Below, one piece after another: positions 44,674 through 53,787 of a stretch of DNA of 64,000 nucleotides. This DNA is from Rhizobium sp. CSW-27 (GTDB lineage: Bacteria; Pseudomonadota; Alphaproteobacteria; Rhizobiales; Rhizobiaceae): positions 372,001 through 436,000 of the forward strand of contig NZ_JAHHZO010000002.1 in NCBI RefSeq assembly GCF_018760785.1, in the 5' to 3' direction. The notes under the pieces were generated by a model. That model saw only the letters and a program-made list of their open reading frames with translations, made no database searches and was not told where the DNA came from. The number at the start of each line of letters is the position of its first letter. The first letter of the stretch is position 1. Made by a program: the position numbers and the translations under genes.

Positions 44674-45684
44674 ATGACTGTCAAGGTTGCCATTAACGGC
44701 TTCGGCCGTATCGGCCGCAACGTTCTGCGCGCCATCGTCGAATCCGGCCGCACCGACATCGAGGTCGTCGCGATCAACGATCTCGGCCCGGTCGAAACCA
44801 ACGCCCACCTGCTGCGCTACGATTCGATCCACGGCAAGTTCCCGGCCGATGTGAAGGTCGAAGGCGACACCATCATCGTCGGCGGCGGCAAGCCGATCAA
44901 GGTGACGGCGATCAAGGACCCGGCAACGCTTCCGCATGCCGAACTCGGCGTCGACATCGCCATGGAATGCACCGGCATCTTCACCGCCCGTGACAAGGCT
45001 GCCGCCCACCTGACGGCCGGCGCCAAGCGCGTCATCGTATCGGCTCCCTCCGACGGCGCCGACCTGACCGTGGTGTTCGGCGTCAACGACGACAAGCTGA
45101 CCAAGGACCATCTGGTCATCTCCAACGCCTCCTGCACGACCAACTGCCTGGTTCCGGTCGTCAAGGTGCTGAACGACGCCATCGGCATCGACCATGGCTT
45201 CATGACCACGATCCACTCCTACACCGGTGACCAGCCGACGCTCGACACCATGCACAAGGATCTCTACCGCGCCCGCGCGGCAGCGCTCTCGATGATCCCG
45301 ACCTCGACCGGTGCCGCCAAGGCCGTCGGCCTGGTTCTGCCGGAACTGAAGGGCAAGCTGGACGGTACCTCGATCCGCGTGCCGACCCCGAATGTGTCGG
45401 TCGTCGACTTCAAGTTCGTCGCCAAGAAGAACACCACGAAGGAAGAGGTCAACGAGGCCATCATCGCCGCTTCGAACGGCGCGCTGAAGGGCATTCTCGG
45501 TTACACCGACGAGCCGCTCGTCTCCCGCGACTTCAACCACGACAGCCATTCGTCGATCTTCGCGCTCGACCAGACCAAGGTGCTGGAAGGCAATTTCGTG
45601 CGCATCCTGACCTGGTACGACAACGAGTGGGGCTTCTCCAACCGCATGTCCGACACGGCGGTTGCGTTGGCCAAGTTCATCTGA
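44674..45684 (+). CDS. gap: glyceraldehyde-3-phosphate dehydrogenase, type I
   Basis: 336-residue NAD(P)-dependent enzyme linking glyceraldehyde-3-phosphate and 1,3-bisphosphoglycerate. Rossmann motif INGFGRIGR at the start, catalytic [12 protein letters not shown] with the active-site cysteine about residue 153, and the C-terminal [12 protein letters not shown]. The second ATG (44674) is used because GGAG lies nine bases before it; ATG 44668 is too close. It ends in a strong terminator. Confidence 0.97.
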   Translation: MTVKVAINGFGRIGRNVLRAIVESGRTDIEVVAINDLGPVETNAHLLRYDSIHGKFPADVKVEGDTIIVGGGKPIKVTAIKDPATLPHAELGVDIAMECTGIFTARDKAAAHLTAGAKRVIVSAPSDGADLTVVFGVNDDKLTKDHLVISNASCTTNCLVPVVKVLNDAIGIDHGFMTTIHSYTGDQPTLDTMHKDLYRARAAALSMIPTSTGAAKAVGLVLPELKGKLDGTSIRVPTPNVSVVDFKFVAKKNTTKEEVNEAIIAASNGALKGILGYTDEPLVSRDFNHDSHSSIFALDQTKVLEGNFVRILTWYDNEWGFSNRMSDTAVALAKFI

Positions 45685-45710
45685 TCCGAACCGGGATCAT
45701 CGCCTTGCAG

Positions 45711-45740
45711 GCGGTCGGGCAGTAGCCCGGCCGCTTTTTT
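45711..45740 (+). terminator. rho-independent terminator of gap
   Basis: Ten-base stem GCGGTCGGGC / GCCCGGCCGC (one G-T pair), four-base loop, six Ts, 26 bases past the gap stop. It separates tkt-gap from the downstream antiporter and pgk. Confidence 0.9.
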
Positions 45741-46062
45741 GTTGCGTCGCAACCGGCTTTTTTCCGCTTCGCCCTTCTCCTGCCGGATTTGATGCCGTCT
45801 AATGAAAGCATCGCCTGATTCTCCGGCATGAGCCGGATCTGCATGGACTTTTCCGGCTCCCGCTTTACCCTGAAGCGGTCACGCCCGGCGCATGATGCGC
45901 CGATGGCGGCGCGACAGCCGTCTGCGGCGTCTGCCGCCGTTGTCGTCCATGCGGGTCCGCGGCATCGTCCGGGCTGCAGGCAGGCTATGAGGATCCGCGA
46001 CGGCGGATCGTGCAGGACGGCGCTGAGCCGTCGATGAAGGACAACGAAGGAGGGCGCGGGCT
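45741..46062. other. 322-base spacer without a supported gene
   Basis: Region between the gap terminator and the antiporter. Short frames (for example 45828-46037 plus) lack recognisable features and look like chance. Several small GC-rich inverted repeats occur. The antiporter ribosome-binding site (GGAGGG, about 46049-46054) lies at the right end. Confidence 0.45.
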
Positions 46063-47961
46063 TTGGAGGCATTTTACATCATTCTGCTGGTTGGGACCGT
46101 GCTGGTTCTGGCGGCGGCCTTCTCCAGCCTTCTCGCTTTCCGCTTCGGCGCACCGCTGCTTCTCGTGTTCCTGATGATCGGCCTGGTTGCCGGGGTCGAC
46201 GGAATCGGCATCGATTTCAGCAATTATCCCGCTGCCTACATGATCGGTTCTCTGGCGCTGGCGGTCATCCTGTTCGATTCCGGCTTCGGCACATCGCTGC
46301 ATGCCTTCAAGATCGCCGCGGTTCCGGCCATCACGCTTGCCTCGCTCGGCGTGGTGCTGACGGCCTCCATCTTCGCCTTCGCCGCCTCGCTGATGCTGGG
46401 GCTGAGCTGGCTGGAGGGCCTGCTGCTGGGGTCGATCGTTGCCTCGACCGATGCGGCGGCCGTCTTCTTCCTGCTGCGCATCGGCGGCATCCACATCCGC
46501 GACAAGGTGCGCTCCAGCCTCGAGGTGGAATCGGGCACCAATGATCCGATGGCCGTGTTCCTCACCGTGGCGCTGGTGGAACTGATCGGCTCCGGCCATG
46601 GCGCGGGCGGCTTCAATCTCGATCTGCTGGCGATGTTCGTCAAGCAGATGGGGCTTGGCGTCTCGCTCGGCCTGCTCGGCGGCATCATGATCGTTGCGGT
46701 GCTGAACAGGCTGCCGGTCGATCGCGGTCTGGCGCCGATCTTCGTGCTGACGCTGTCGCTTCTGGTCTTCGCCTTCACCGGCGCGGTCGGCGGCAGCGGC
46801 TTCTTGGCCGTCTATGTGGCCGGCATCTTTGCCGGCAATCGCAAGATCTTCGCCAAGGAGGCGATCACCCGCTTCCAGGATGGGCTGACCTGGCTGGCGC
46901 AGATCGTCATGTTCCTGGTGCTCGGGCTGCTGGCGACGCCCTCGCAGTTCCCGTCCATCCTGCTGCCGGCGGTCGGTCTCGCGCTGTTCCTCATCTTCGT
47001 TGCCCGTCCCATTGCCGTGTGGCTGAGCCTGCTGCCATTCGATTATACCCAGCAGGAAATCGGCTTCGTCGCCTGGGTCGGCCTGCGCGGCGCCGTCTCG
47101 ATCCTGCTCGGCATCATGCCCATGCTGGGCGGCGTCGATACCAACCACCTTTATTTCAACATCGCCTTCATCATCGTGCTGGTCTCGCTGATGGTGCAGG
47201 GCTGGACGATCAAGCCGGTCGCCGAGCGGCTCGGCCTCATCATTCCGCCGCGCATGGGCGAGGTGGACAAGGTGGAACTCGACCTGCCGGGCCGGGCGAC
47301 GCACGAGCTGATTTCCTACCGCGTCATCAAGGACAGTCCGGTCTTGCGCGGCGAGCGCATTCCGCGCTGGGCCATGCCTTCGCTCGTCATCCGCGACGGG
47401 CGCAGCATGCGCTACCAGTATGCCGGCCGGCTGCGCGAGAACGATTATGTCTATCTCTTCATCGCGCCCGGCTACTCGCGCCTGCTCGACCGGCTGTTTG
47501 CCAGCCGGGCGCCGGTGGACGAGGACGATGCGGATTTCTTCGGCGCCTTCGCCATCTCGCCCTCGCGCCCGGCCAAGGAACTGGATGCGGCCTATGGTCC
47601 GGGCCTCCTCAGCGTTGCCGAGCAGGCCATGACGATCGGCGACCTGATGACCTACAGGCTTGGCGGGCGCGCCGAATATGCGGATCGGGTGCGCCTCGGT
47701 TCGATCATCCTGATCGTGCGCGATATCGACGAGCACGGACACATCGATTCCGTCGGTATTTCGCTGGAGGCGGTGGAGCCGGCGACGAGGCTGCCGATCT
47801 TCATCAACATGCAGGAAATCGCCCACCGGGTGCGTGACACGCTGCGGCGCTATCGCGGCAAGACGGTTGCGGCAGGCCCCAAGGGGACCGGCCAGGCCAA
47901 GCCACCGGCTGCGGAAACGCCGCCGGCATCAGCGCCGCCCCGGGATGAAAATCCCGTCTGA
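46063..47961 (+). CDS. K+/H+ antiporter (NhaP2/CvrA-like)
   Basis: 632-residue CPA1-type antiporter. About 12-13 membrane helices (residues 1 to about 400) with the ion-site region [15 protein letters not shown] and [13 protein letters not shown], followed by a TrkA-C-like domain ([20 protein letters not shown]) and a CorC/HlyC-type C-terminal domain, the layout of NhaP2/CvrA. Start is a TTG at 46063 with GGAGGG nine bases upstream. It sits between gap and pgk, with pgk 73 bases downstream. Expected role: potassium and pH balance. Confidence 0.9.
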   Translation: MEAFYIILLVGTVLVLAAAFSSLLAFRFGAPLLLVFLMIGLVAGVDGIGIDFSNYPAAYMIGSLALAVILFDSGFGTSLHAFKIAAVPAITLASLGVVLTASIFAFAASLMLGLSWLEGLLLGSIVASTDAAAVFFLLRIGGIHIRDKVRSSLEVESGTNDPMAVFLTVALVELIGSGHGAGGFNLDLLAMFVKQMGLGVSLGLLGGIMIVAVLNRLPVDRGLAPIFVLTLSLLVFAFTGAVGGSGFLAVYVAGIFAGNRKIFAKEAITRFQDGLTWLAQIVMFLVLGLLATPSQFPSILLPAVGLALFLIFVARPIAVWLSLLPFDYTQQEIGFVAWVGLRGAVSILLGIMPMLGGVDTNHLYFNIAFIIVLVSLMVQGWTIKPVAERLGLIIPPRMGEVDKVELDLPGRATHELISYRVIKDSPVLRGERIPRWAMPSLVIRDGRSMRYQYAGRLRENDYVYLFIAPGYSRLLDRLFASRAPVDEDDADFFGAFAISPSRPAKELDAAYGPGLLSVAEQAMTIGDLMTYRLGGRAEYADRVRLGSIILIVRDIDEHGHIDSVGISLEAVEPATRLPIFINMQEIAHRVRDTLRRYRGKTVAAGPKGTGQAKPPAAETPPASAPPRDENPV

Positions 47962-48034
47962 ACCGCCTTGCGTCACCGGTCAGGTGGGGTATGGTCCGCT
48001 TCGAAATTCCAACCCAGAACAACGGATCCAGACC

Positions 48035-49237
48035 ATGGCGGCCTTCAAGACCCTTGACGACCTCTCAGACATCGCGGGCAAGCGCATCCTCGTGCGCGTC
48101 GATCTCAACGTGCCTGTTTCCGATGGCAAGGTGACCGACACCACCCGTATCGAACGCGTGGCGCCGACGATCCTGGAGCTGTCGGGCAAGGGCGCGAAGG
48201 TGATCCTGCTGGCCCATTTCGGCCGTCCGAAGGGCGAGCCGGTGGCCGAGATGTCGCTGAAGCTGATCGCGCCGGCCGTCGAGCAGGTGCTCGATCACGC
48301 GGTGCTCTTTGCCGATGACTGCATCGGTCCCGCCGCGGCAGATGCCGTGGCCGGCATGCAGGACGGCGACATCCTGCTTCTGGAAAACACCCGCTTCCAC
48401 AAGGGCGAGGAAAAGAACGACGCCGAGTTCACCCGGGCGCTGGCCGCCAATGGCGACCTCTACGTCAACGACGCCTTCTCTGCCGCCCACCGCGCCCATG
48501 CCTCCACCGAAGGGCTTGCCCATCACATGCCCGCCTATGCCGGCCGCACCATGCAGGCCGAGCTGGAGGCTCTGGAAAAGGGCCTCGGCAAGCCGAACCG
48601 TCCGGTCGTCGCCATTGTCGGCGGCGCCAAGGTGTCCACCAAGATCGATCTTCTGATGAATCTGGTGAAGAAGGTCGATGCGCTGGTCATCGGCGGCGGC
48701 ATGGCCAATACCTTCATCGCGGCGCGCGGCACGAATGTCGGCAAGTCGCTTTGCGAACATGACCTGGCCGAAACCGCCAAGCAGATCATGATCGAGGCGG
48801 CGAGCGCCCAGTGCGCCATCATCCTGCCGGTCGACGGCGTCGTTGCCCGCGAGTTCAAGGCCGGTGCCGACAACGAAGTGGTCGATATCGAGGCCATTCC
48901 GGCCGATGCCATGGTGCTCGACGTCGGCCCGAAGTCGATTGAGGCGATCAATGGCTGGATCGAACGGGCTCAGACGCTGGTCTGGAACGGCCCGCTCGGC
49001 GCCTTCGAGATCGCGCCCTTCGATGCGGCCACCGTTGCTGCCGCGAAATTTGCCGCGGCCCAGACGGCGGCCGGCAAGCTCGTCTCGGTTGCCGGCGGCG
49101 GTGACACCGTGTCGGCCCTGAACCATGCCGGCGTGGCCGACGACTTCTCCTACGTCTCGACCGCCGGCGGCGCCTTCCTCGAATGGATGGAAGGCAAGGA
49201 ACTGCCGGGCGTCGCCGTTCTGTCCAAGGGCGCCTGA
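48035..49237 (+). CDS. pgk: phosphoglycerate kinase
   Basis: 400-residue enzyme interconverting 1,3-bisphosphoglycerate + ADP and 3-phosphoglycerate + ATP. Signature [19 protein letters not shown] near the N-terminus, [36 protein letters not shown] and the nucleotide loop [11 protein letters not shown] near the C-terminus. The ATG at 48035 is used; the frame opens 200 bases earlier inside the antiporter gene. It works with gap and fba of this cluster in glycolysis or gluconeogenesis. Confidence 0.97.
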   Translation: MAAFKTLDDLSDIAGKRILVRVDLNVPVSDGKVTDTTRIERVAPTILELSGKGAKVILLAHFGRPKGEPVAEMSLKLIAPAVEQVLDHAVLFADDCIGPAAADAVAGMQDGDILLLENTRFHKGEEKNDAEFTRALAANGDLYVNDAFSAAHRAHASTEGLAHHMPAYAGRTMQAELEALEKGLGKPNRPVVAIVGGAKVSTKIDLLMNLVKKVDALVIGGGMANTFIAARGTNVGKSLCEHDLAETAKQIMIEAASAQCAIILPVDGVVAREFKAGADNEVVDIEAIPADAMVLDVGPKSIEAINGWIERAQTLVWNGPLGAFEIAPFDAATVAAAKFAAAQTAAGKLVSVAGGGDTVSALNHAGVADDFSYVSTAGGAFLEWMEGKELPGVAVLSKGA

Positions 49238-49255
49238 TCCGTCCTTCCTGAAAAC

Positions 49256-49289
49256 CGGAGCGCACCTATATGGAAGGCTGCGCTCCGGC
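49256..49289 (+). terminator. hairpin after pgk, probable terminator
   Basis: Ten-base perfect stem CCGGAGCGCA / TGCGCTCCGG, 14-base loop, 18 bases past the pgk stop. A T-run (seven Ts) occurs only about 20 bases later, so termination may be partial. Confidence 0.55.
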
Positions 49290-49318
49290 GTAAATCGGTT
49301 TAAACTCTTTTTTTAAAT

Positions 49319-49351
49319 TTTAAACGATTGAAAGAAATTCAATCGTTTCAA
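49319..49351 (+). promoter_or_regulatory. two tandem LacI-type palindromes upstream of fba
   Basis: TTTAAACGATTGAA (49319-49332) and TTCAATCGTTTCAA (49338-49351) both fit TTNAANCGNTTNAA, a CG-centred palindrome typical of LacI/GalR regulators. Centres are 19 bases apart. Together they also make a perfect 11-base inverted repeat. They lie about 110-140 bases before the fba ATG in a markedly AT-rich spacer. Sinorhizobium PckR, a LacI-type regulator of central carbon genes, is a plausible binder (recalled, not tested). Confidence 0.6.
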
Positions 49352-49457
49352 GCGTTAAGCCTAGGATTTCCCTGTTAAAAAACTTCTGTTATCGGCGAAT
49401 AGTATCCATCCGGATATGGACGCATTGGGCGCCGACTTTAGGGACAGGAGTATAAGC

Positions 49458-50357
49458 ATGGGGTACGCCAAGATGTTGGACAAGATGAGTTCTGCGCCCG
49501 GATTTATCGCGGCGCTGGATCAGAGCGGGGGTTCAACACCTGGAGCGCTGCGTCTTTACGGCGTGTCCGACACCGACTATCAGACCGAAGAGGAAATGTT
49601 CCGCCTGATGCACGCCATGCGCGTCCGCATCATGACGGCGCCGGCCTTCACCGGTGACAAGGTGATCGGCGCCATCCTGTTCGAGCGGACGATGGACGGC
49701 GACGTCGATGGCCAGGAAGTGCCCTCCTATCTGTGGGAAAAACGCGGCGTCGTGCCCTTCCTCAAGGTGGACAAGGGCCTGAATGCCGAGGAGAACGGCG
49801 TCCAGACCATGAAGCCGATGCCCGATCTCGATGCGCTCCTGATCCGCGCCCGCGAGAAGGGGATCTTCGGCACCAAGATGCGCTCGGTGATTGCCCATGC
49901 CGACAAGGCCGGCATCCAAGCCGTCGTTGCCCAGCAGTTCGAGGTGGCGCGCCAGATCATCGGCCAGGGCCTGATGCCGATCATCGAGCCGGAAGTCTCG
50001 ATCAAGAGCCCGACCAAGGTCGAGGCAGAAGCCATTCTGCGTGACGTGATCGGCGAACATCTCGACACGCTTCAGGCGGGTGAAACCGTCATGCTGAAGC
50101 TGACGATCCCGACGGTTGCCGATTTCTACGCGCCGCTGGTTGCCCACACGTCCGTCGTGCGCGTCGTTGCCCTTTCCGGCGGCTACAGCACCGTGGATGC
50201 CTGCGAGAAGCTCAGCCACAATCACGGCATGATCGCCAGCTTCTCGCGCGGCCTCACCGAAGGCCTGCGCGTTTCCATGACTGACGCCGAATTCAATGAC
50301 AGCCTTGCCGCGACGATCGACCAGATCTACGGCGCGAGCGTCAACAAGGTCGGCTGA
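49458..50357 (+). CDS. fba: class I fructose-bisphosphate aldolase
   Basis: 299-residue Schiff-base aldolase splitting fructose-1,6-bisphosphate into two triose phosphates. Blocks: FIAALDQSGGSTPGALRLYG, ILFERTMDGDVDG, VVPFLKVDKGL (loop with a probable active-site lysine), PIIEPEVSI and VMLKLTIPTVADFY. The ATG at 49458 has AGGAG eight bases upstream; an ATG 42 bases earlier has no site. Paired LacI-type palindromes lie upstream and a hairpin downstream, so it forms its own regulated unit. Confidence 0.95.
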   Translation: MGYAKMLDKMSSAPGFIAALDQSGGSTPGALRLYGVSDTDYQTEEEMFRLMHAMRVRIMTAPAFTGDKVIGAILFERTMDGDVDGQEVPSYLWEKRGVVPFLKVDKGLNAEENGVQTMKPMPDLDALLIRAREKGIFGTKMRSVIAHADKAGIQAVVAQQFEVARQIIGQGLMPIIEPEVSIKSPTKVEAEAILRDVIGEHLDTLQAGETVMLKLTIPTVADFYAPLVAHTSVVRVVALSGGYSTVDACEKLSHNHGMIASFSRGLTEGLRVSMTDAEFNDSLAATIDQIYGASVNKVG

Positions 50358-50386
50358 GGCCAGTCCGCCTTTACGGAGGGGAGGAG

Positions 50387-50415
50387 AAGGGTCGCTCCGG
50401 CAAGGGGCGGCCCTT
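50387..50415 (+). terminator. probable terminator of fba
   Basis: Nine-base stem AAGGGTCGC / GCGGCCCTT (one G-T pair) followed by CACATTTTCT, 30 bases past the fba stop. Confidence 0.6.
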
Positions 50416-50540
50416 CACATTTTCTGATCGGTTGCGTCAGGAACTTTGGCTGGATGCAAGTCCGCCGGCGCGCTACCCAGATGACCTGTGTAGGCAAGAG
50501 GAAAAGACGTTCGGCTGAGGCCGGGGGGGGAGGGGATGCG

Positions 50541-51461
50541 ATGACCAGAGCCGCTTTCGTGACTGTCGACGTGTTTACGCAGCAGCGCTTTACCGGCAAT
50601 CCGCTTGCCGTGTTTCCCGATGCGCGCGGTCTCGACGATCAGACCATGCAGCAGATTGCCGCCGAGTTCGGCTATTCGGAAATCACCTTCGTCCTGCCGC
50701 CGGAAGATCAGGGGCATGATGCGCGGGTGCGCATTTTCACGCCGGTGACGGAAGTGCCCTTTGCCGGCCATCCGAATGTCGGCACCGCCTATGTGCTCGG
50801 TCAGCAGGCGCAGCTGTTCGGCAAGCCGGTCGGCGACCGGCTGCTGTTCGAGGAGAAGGCGGGGCTTGTCGCGGTTGAGCTTCGGCGGCGGAACGGGCAG
50901 GTGACGGGCGCCGCGATCCGCGCGCCGCGGGCGTTGCAGGTTCTCGACACGGTTGCGCCGGAGACGGTGGCGGCCTGCGCCTCGCTGCAGCCGGGGGACG
51001 TGTGCAGCCGGGTTCATCCGCCGCGCATCGTCTCCGTCGGGCTCGCTTTCGTGGTGGCGGAACTGACGGACCTCGACGCGCTTGGTCGCGCCCGCGCCGA
51101 TCTTGCCGCCGTGCGGCAGGCCGTGGCCGTCCAGCCGACGCCCGAGGGAGATTTTCCGCTATTTCTCTATGTGCGCGACCCGGTCGACCGGTTCCGGCTG
51201 CGGGCGCGGATGTTTGCCCCGCTCGACAATGTCGCGGAGGATCCGGCCACAGGCAGCGCGTCGGGCGCGCTGTGCGCCTTCCTTGCCAGGCTGGATGCAG
51301 CGCCGCATGGCGTGTTCGACTTCACCATCGAACAGGGTGTCGAGATGGGCCGCGCGAGCCTTATCGAGGTGCGCGTCGAGAAAGACGGCGGCATGGCGCA
51401 ATCCGTTACCATTGCCGGTGCATGCGTGCCCGTGCTCGAGGGTGCCTTGTCGCAGCCGTGA
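50541..51461 (+). CDS. PhzF-family isomerase-like protein
   Basis: 306-residue member of the PhzF/diaminopimelate-epimerase-fold family. Segments VDVFTQQRFTGNPLAVFPDA with the catalytic Glu region EFGYSEITFVLPP, FTPVTEVPFAGHPNVGTAYV, and EDPATGSASGAL near the C-terminus are diagnostic. The ATG at 50541 follows a G-rich ribosome-binding region. Only a few members make phenazines; with no other phz genes here, phenazine synthesis is not supported and the substrate is unknown. Confidence 0.9.
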   Translation: MTRAAFVTVDVFTQQRFTGNPLAVFPDARGLDDQTMQQIAAEFGYSEITFVLPPEDQGHDARVRIFTPVTEVPFAGHPNVGTAYVLGQQAQLFGKPVGDRLLFEEKAGLVAVELRRRNGQVTGAAIRAPRALQVLDTVAPETVAACASLQPGDVCSRVHPPRIVSVGLAFVVAELTDLDALGRARADLAAVRQAVAVQPTPEGDFPLFLYVRDPVDRFRLRARMFAPLDNVAEDPATGSASGALCAFLARLDAAPHGVFDFTIEQGVEMGRASLIEVRVEKDGGMAQSVTIAGACVPVLEGALSQP

Positions 51462-51507
51462 CGGCCAAGTCCCTGCAGACAGCGGGGACCCGGCATGAGG
51501 CCGGCCG

Positions 51508-51765
51508 TCAGTCGGCCGGCAGGCGGCGTTGGCGGAAAAAGGCCAGCCAGACCAGCAGGACGACCAGCAGCAGTGCCGGCAGCGCAAAGATGCTCGCCAG
51601 AACACCTCCGACGATCGCCAGCGCGAACAGGGCGCTGAACAGGCCGATCGCGACGCCGAAAAGACCAGCCATCATGCCGAACAGCCACATCATGGCCGGA
51701 AACCACAATGGAAAGCTGATCGCGAGGGCTGCGAAGCAGAAGAGGATTTTGAGCATGGTCGCCAT
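51508..51765 (-). CDS. small integral membrane protein, unknown
   Basis: 85-residue protein beginning MATMLKILFCFAALAISFPL, with two to three hydrophobic segments and a basic end (FFRQRRLPAD). The start at 51765 is a choice among several Met codons; longer versions to 51852 add a polar N-terminus. No family recognised. It lies convergent with phzF, and another small membrane protein is 109 bases upstream on the same strand. Confidence 0.6.
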   Translation of the reverse strand: MATMLKILFCFAALAISFPLWFPAMMWLFGMMAGLFGVAIGLFSALFALAIVGGVLASIFALPALLLVVLLVWLAFFRQRRLPAD

Positions 51766-51874
51766 GGTGCACCAGACCTTGCCGGAGTGAGGTGCCAGCA
51801 TAGGCCGATTTTCATTCTGCGTCGAGCCGTCGTTATCTTTCCGCCTTCGCATGAGAGCACGCCATCCGGCGGGG

Positions 51875-52036
51875 TCAGGTCAGGTCGCGCAGCAGAAGCG
51901 TGACGGCCCAGGCGGCGAAGGCAACCACGGCCAGTTTCCAGAAATCCGCACGCCGCCGCAGGCCCGGCAGGCCGAGCGGCTTGATGATCTGCACCAGCAT
52001 GGCAAGAAGCAGCAGCAGACCGATAAGTTTCGTCAT
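51875..52036 (-). CDS. very small two-helix membrane protein
   Basis: 53-residue protein read directly from the sequence: MTKLIGLLLLLAMLVQIIKP at the start, a basic turn (LRRRADFW), then a second hydrophobic helix (AVVAFAAWAVTLLLRDLT). The ATG at 52036 has a good AGGAA site six bases upstream. No family recognised. With its neighbour at 51508-51765 it may form a small membrane-protein operon. Its short length keeps confidence moderate. Confidence 0.6.
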   Translation of the reverse strand: MTKLIGLLLLLAMLVQIIKPLGLPGLRRRADFWKLAVVAFAAWAVTLLLRDLT

Positions 52037-52285
52037 GTTTTTCCTGTCGCATGATCACGTCAGCCACAGGCTGGACATTTTTTGCCGGCACCACAGATAG
52101 CTGTCGGGGGCGAGATTCGGAACCATTGTTTTGCTGGTCAGGCCGGGGCTATGCCTCCCGCTTCGTTGGTTGCTGTTCGGATGCATGGTTGTTCATGCCT
52201 TTCGACGTGACTGGCGGATCAAGTTTAACGATTGGCGTGCATTACTGTTCGCCGAAACCGAACCGGAACATCTGCGGTCCCGCCA

Positions 52286-53542
52286 ATGCCTCGTAATCTC
52301 CTGCCCGTTCTCAGTCTTCTGCTCGGCACTCTCTTCCTGTTTCTCGGCAATGGCCTGCAGGGCCTGCTTTTGCCCGTGCGCGGCACGCTGGAGGGCTATT
52401 CGAACGAGGTTCTGGGCCTGCTGGGCACAAGCTGGGCGGGCGGCTTCGTTGCCGGCTGCTTCGTCGCACCGCTTCTGGTGCGCCGCATCGGCCATGTGCG
52501 GGCCTTTTCCGGCTTCGGGGCGATCATCTGCCTCAACGTGCTGGTCACCGGCATCGTGGTGGATGACGTCGCCTGGCTGACGCTGCGCGCCGTCACCGGC
52601 TTCTGCACGGCCGGCACCTCGATGATCATCGAAAGCTGGCTGAACGAGCGGGCGACCAACGAAAGCCGGGGCGCGATCTTTTCCCTCTACATCGCCATCA
52701 CACTGCTGGGCGTCGTCGGCGGCCAGCTGCTGGTTGGCGTGGTCGATGTCTCGACGCCCATTCTGTTCATGGTCTGCGGCATTCTCTATTGCGTCGCCAT
52801 CCTGCCGACCACGCTGTCGACGGCGGCCTCGCCGCAGCCGCTGAAGCGGGTGAGCCTCGACCTGCCGAGCCTGTTCCGCAATTCGCCGGTCTCCTTCGTC
52901 GGCATCCTGATGATCGGCATTGCCAACGGTGCCTACGGCACGCTCGTTGCCGTCTTCGCCGCGCAGGCGGGGCTCAATCAGGCCGCGATCGCTGTCATGG
53001 TGTCTATCACCATCTTTGCCGGCGCGATCATCCAGTTTCCCGCCGGTCGCCTGTCCGACCGGATGGACCGGCGTTACGTGCTGGCCGCGCTGTCCGGCAT
53101 TGCGGCCGTTGCCGGCATCCTTCTCGTGCTGCTGCAGCCGATGAATGTCTATGTGATCATGGTGCTGGTGGCGATCTACGGTTCCACCGCCAACGCGCTC
53201 TACCCCATCGCGGTTGCCCATGCCAACGACTTCGCGGCGTCCGAGGATTTCGTGAAGGTCTCCGGCGGCCTGCTGCTGCTGTTCGGCATCGGCACGATCA
53301 TCGGCCCGACGCTCGGCGGCCCGGTGATGACGCATTTCGGGCCGCATGCGCTGTTTGCCGTCACCGCCGTCGCGCATGTGGCGGTGGTGGTCTATGCCAT
53401 CCTGCGCAGCCGCATGCGGGCGGCGCTTTCCACGGCGGAGAAGGACAATTACACCGCGGCGCCGGCGGCAATCGCTTCCCTGGCCACACCGGAAAGCCTG
53501 ACGCTCGATCCGCGTGCCCCGGCCGACGGCGAGGGACGCTGA
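52286..53542 (+). CDS. MFS transporter (YcaD-like)
   Basis: 418-residue major facilitator with 12 predicted helices. The loop 2-3 motif is weak; the inter-domain repeat FPAGRLSDRMDRRYVLAALS (G-x-L-S-D-R-x-D-R-R) is clear, as is RAVTGFCTAGTSMIIESWLN, a pattern of the YcaD/UMF2 subgroup. ATG at 52286 chosen over a frame from 52232; no strong ribosome-binding site is visible. The tail of about 35 residues is polar. Substrate unknown. Confidence 0.88.
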   Translation: MPRNLLPVLSLLLGTLFLFLGNGLQGLLLPVRGTLEGYSNEVLGLLGTSWAGGFVAGCFVAPLLVRRIGHVRAFSGFGAIICLNVLVTGIVVDDVAWLTLRAVTGFCTAGTSMIIESWLNERATNESRGAIFSLYIAITLLGVVGGQLLVGVVDVSTPILFMVCGILYCVAILPTTLSTAASPQPLKRVSLDLPSLFRNSPVSFVGILMIGIANGAYGTLVAVFAAQAGLNQAAIAVMVSITIFAGAIIQFPAGRLSDRMDRRYVLAALSGIAAVAGILLVLLQPMNVYVIMVLVAIYGSTANALYPIAVAHANDFAASEDFVKVSGGLLLLFGIGTIIGPTLGGPVMTHFGPHALFAVTAVAHVAVVVYAILRSRMRAALSTAEKDNYTAAPAAIASLATPESLTLDPRAPADGEGR

Positions 53543-53664
53543 GCCGGGGCTGACCGGCCGCATCGCCGGCCGCACGGCTGCGTCGGGCCTGCCGCGCGCC
53601 GGGCCGGATGCCCTCGCATCCCAGGGATTGGCAGGGGCAAGAGCCTGCCAGGCCCGACGCCGTT

Positions 53665-53688
53665 CCAGATCCGATGCCAGATCCGATG
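53665..53688. repeat. tandem 12-base repeat, two copies
   Basis: CCAGATCCGATG occurs twice head to tail in the spacer between the MFS and MBL genes. Just upstream TGGCAGG (53629-53635) and CCTGCCA (53644-53650) form a seven-base hairpin. No role assigned. Confidence 0.7.
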
Positions 53689-53787
53689 CAATGACAGGAT
53701 TGTGAGCATCCGGCGCAACTTCGTGCTGGACGTGTCGGCAGGCCTGCCCCATCCTTTTCGCGCAGGAAAGACGAGGGGGAGTGGCAC

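Noticed and set aside
45985..47826. 613-residue open frame on the minus strand
   Set aside because: It lies fully opposite the K+/H+ antiporter gene, is rich in His, Asp, Arg and Gln with no domain, and is a by-product of GC-rich codon use. The same applies to the long frames opposite tkt (42617-44623), the MFS gene (52193-53824), hss (1611-3149) and the DUF3445/pabC genes (3299-5029).
50541..51461. Phenazine biosynthesis cluster
   Set aside because: Only a PhzF-family gene is present; this family is widespread without phenazine production and no other phz genes are nearby.
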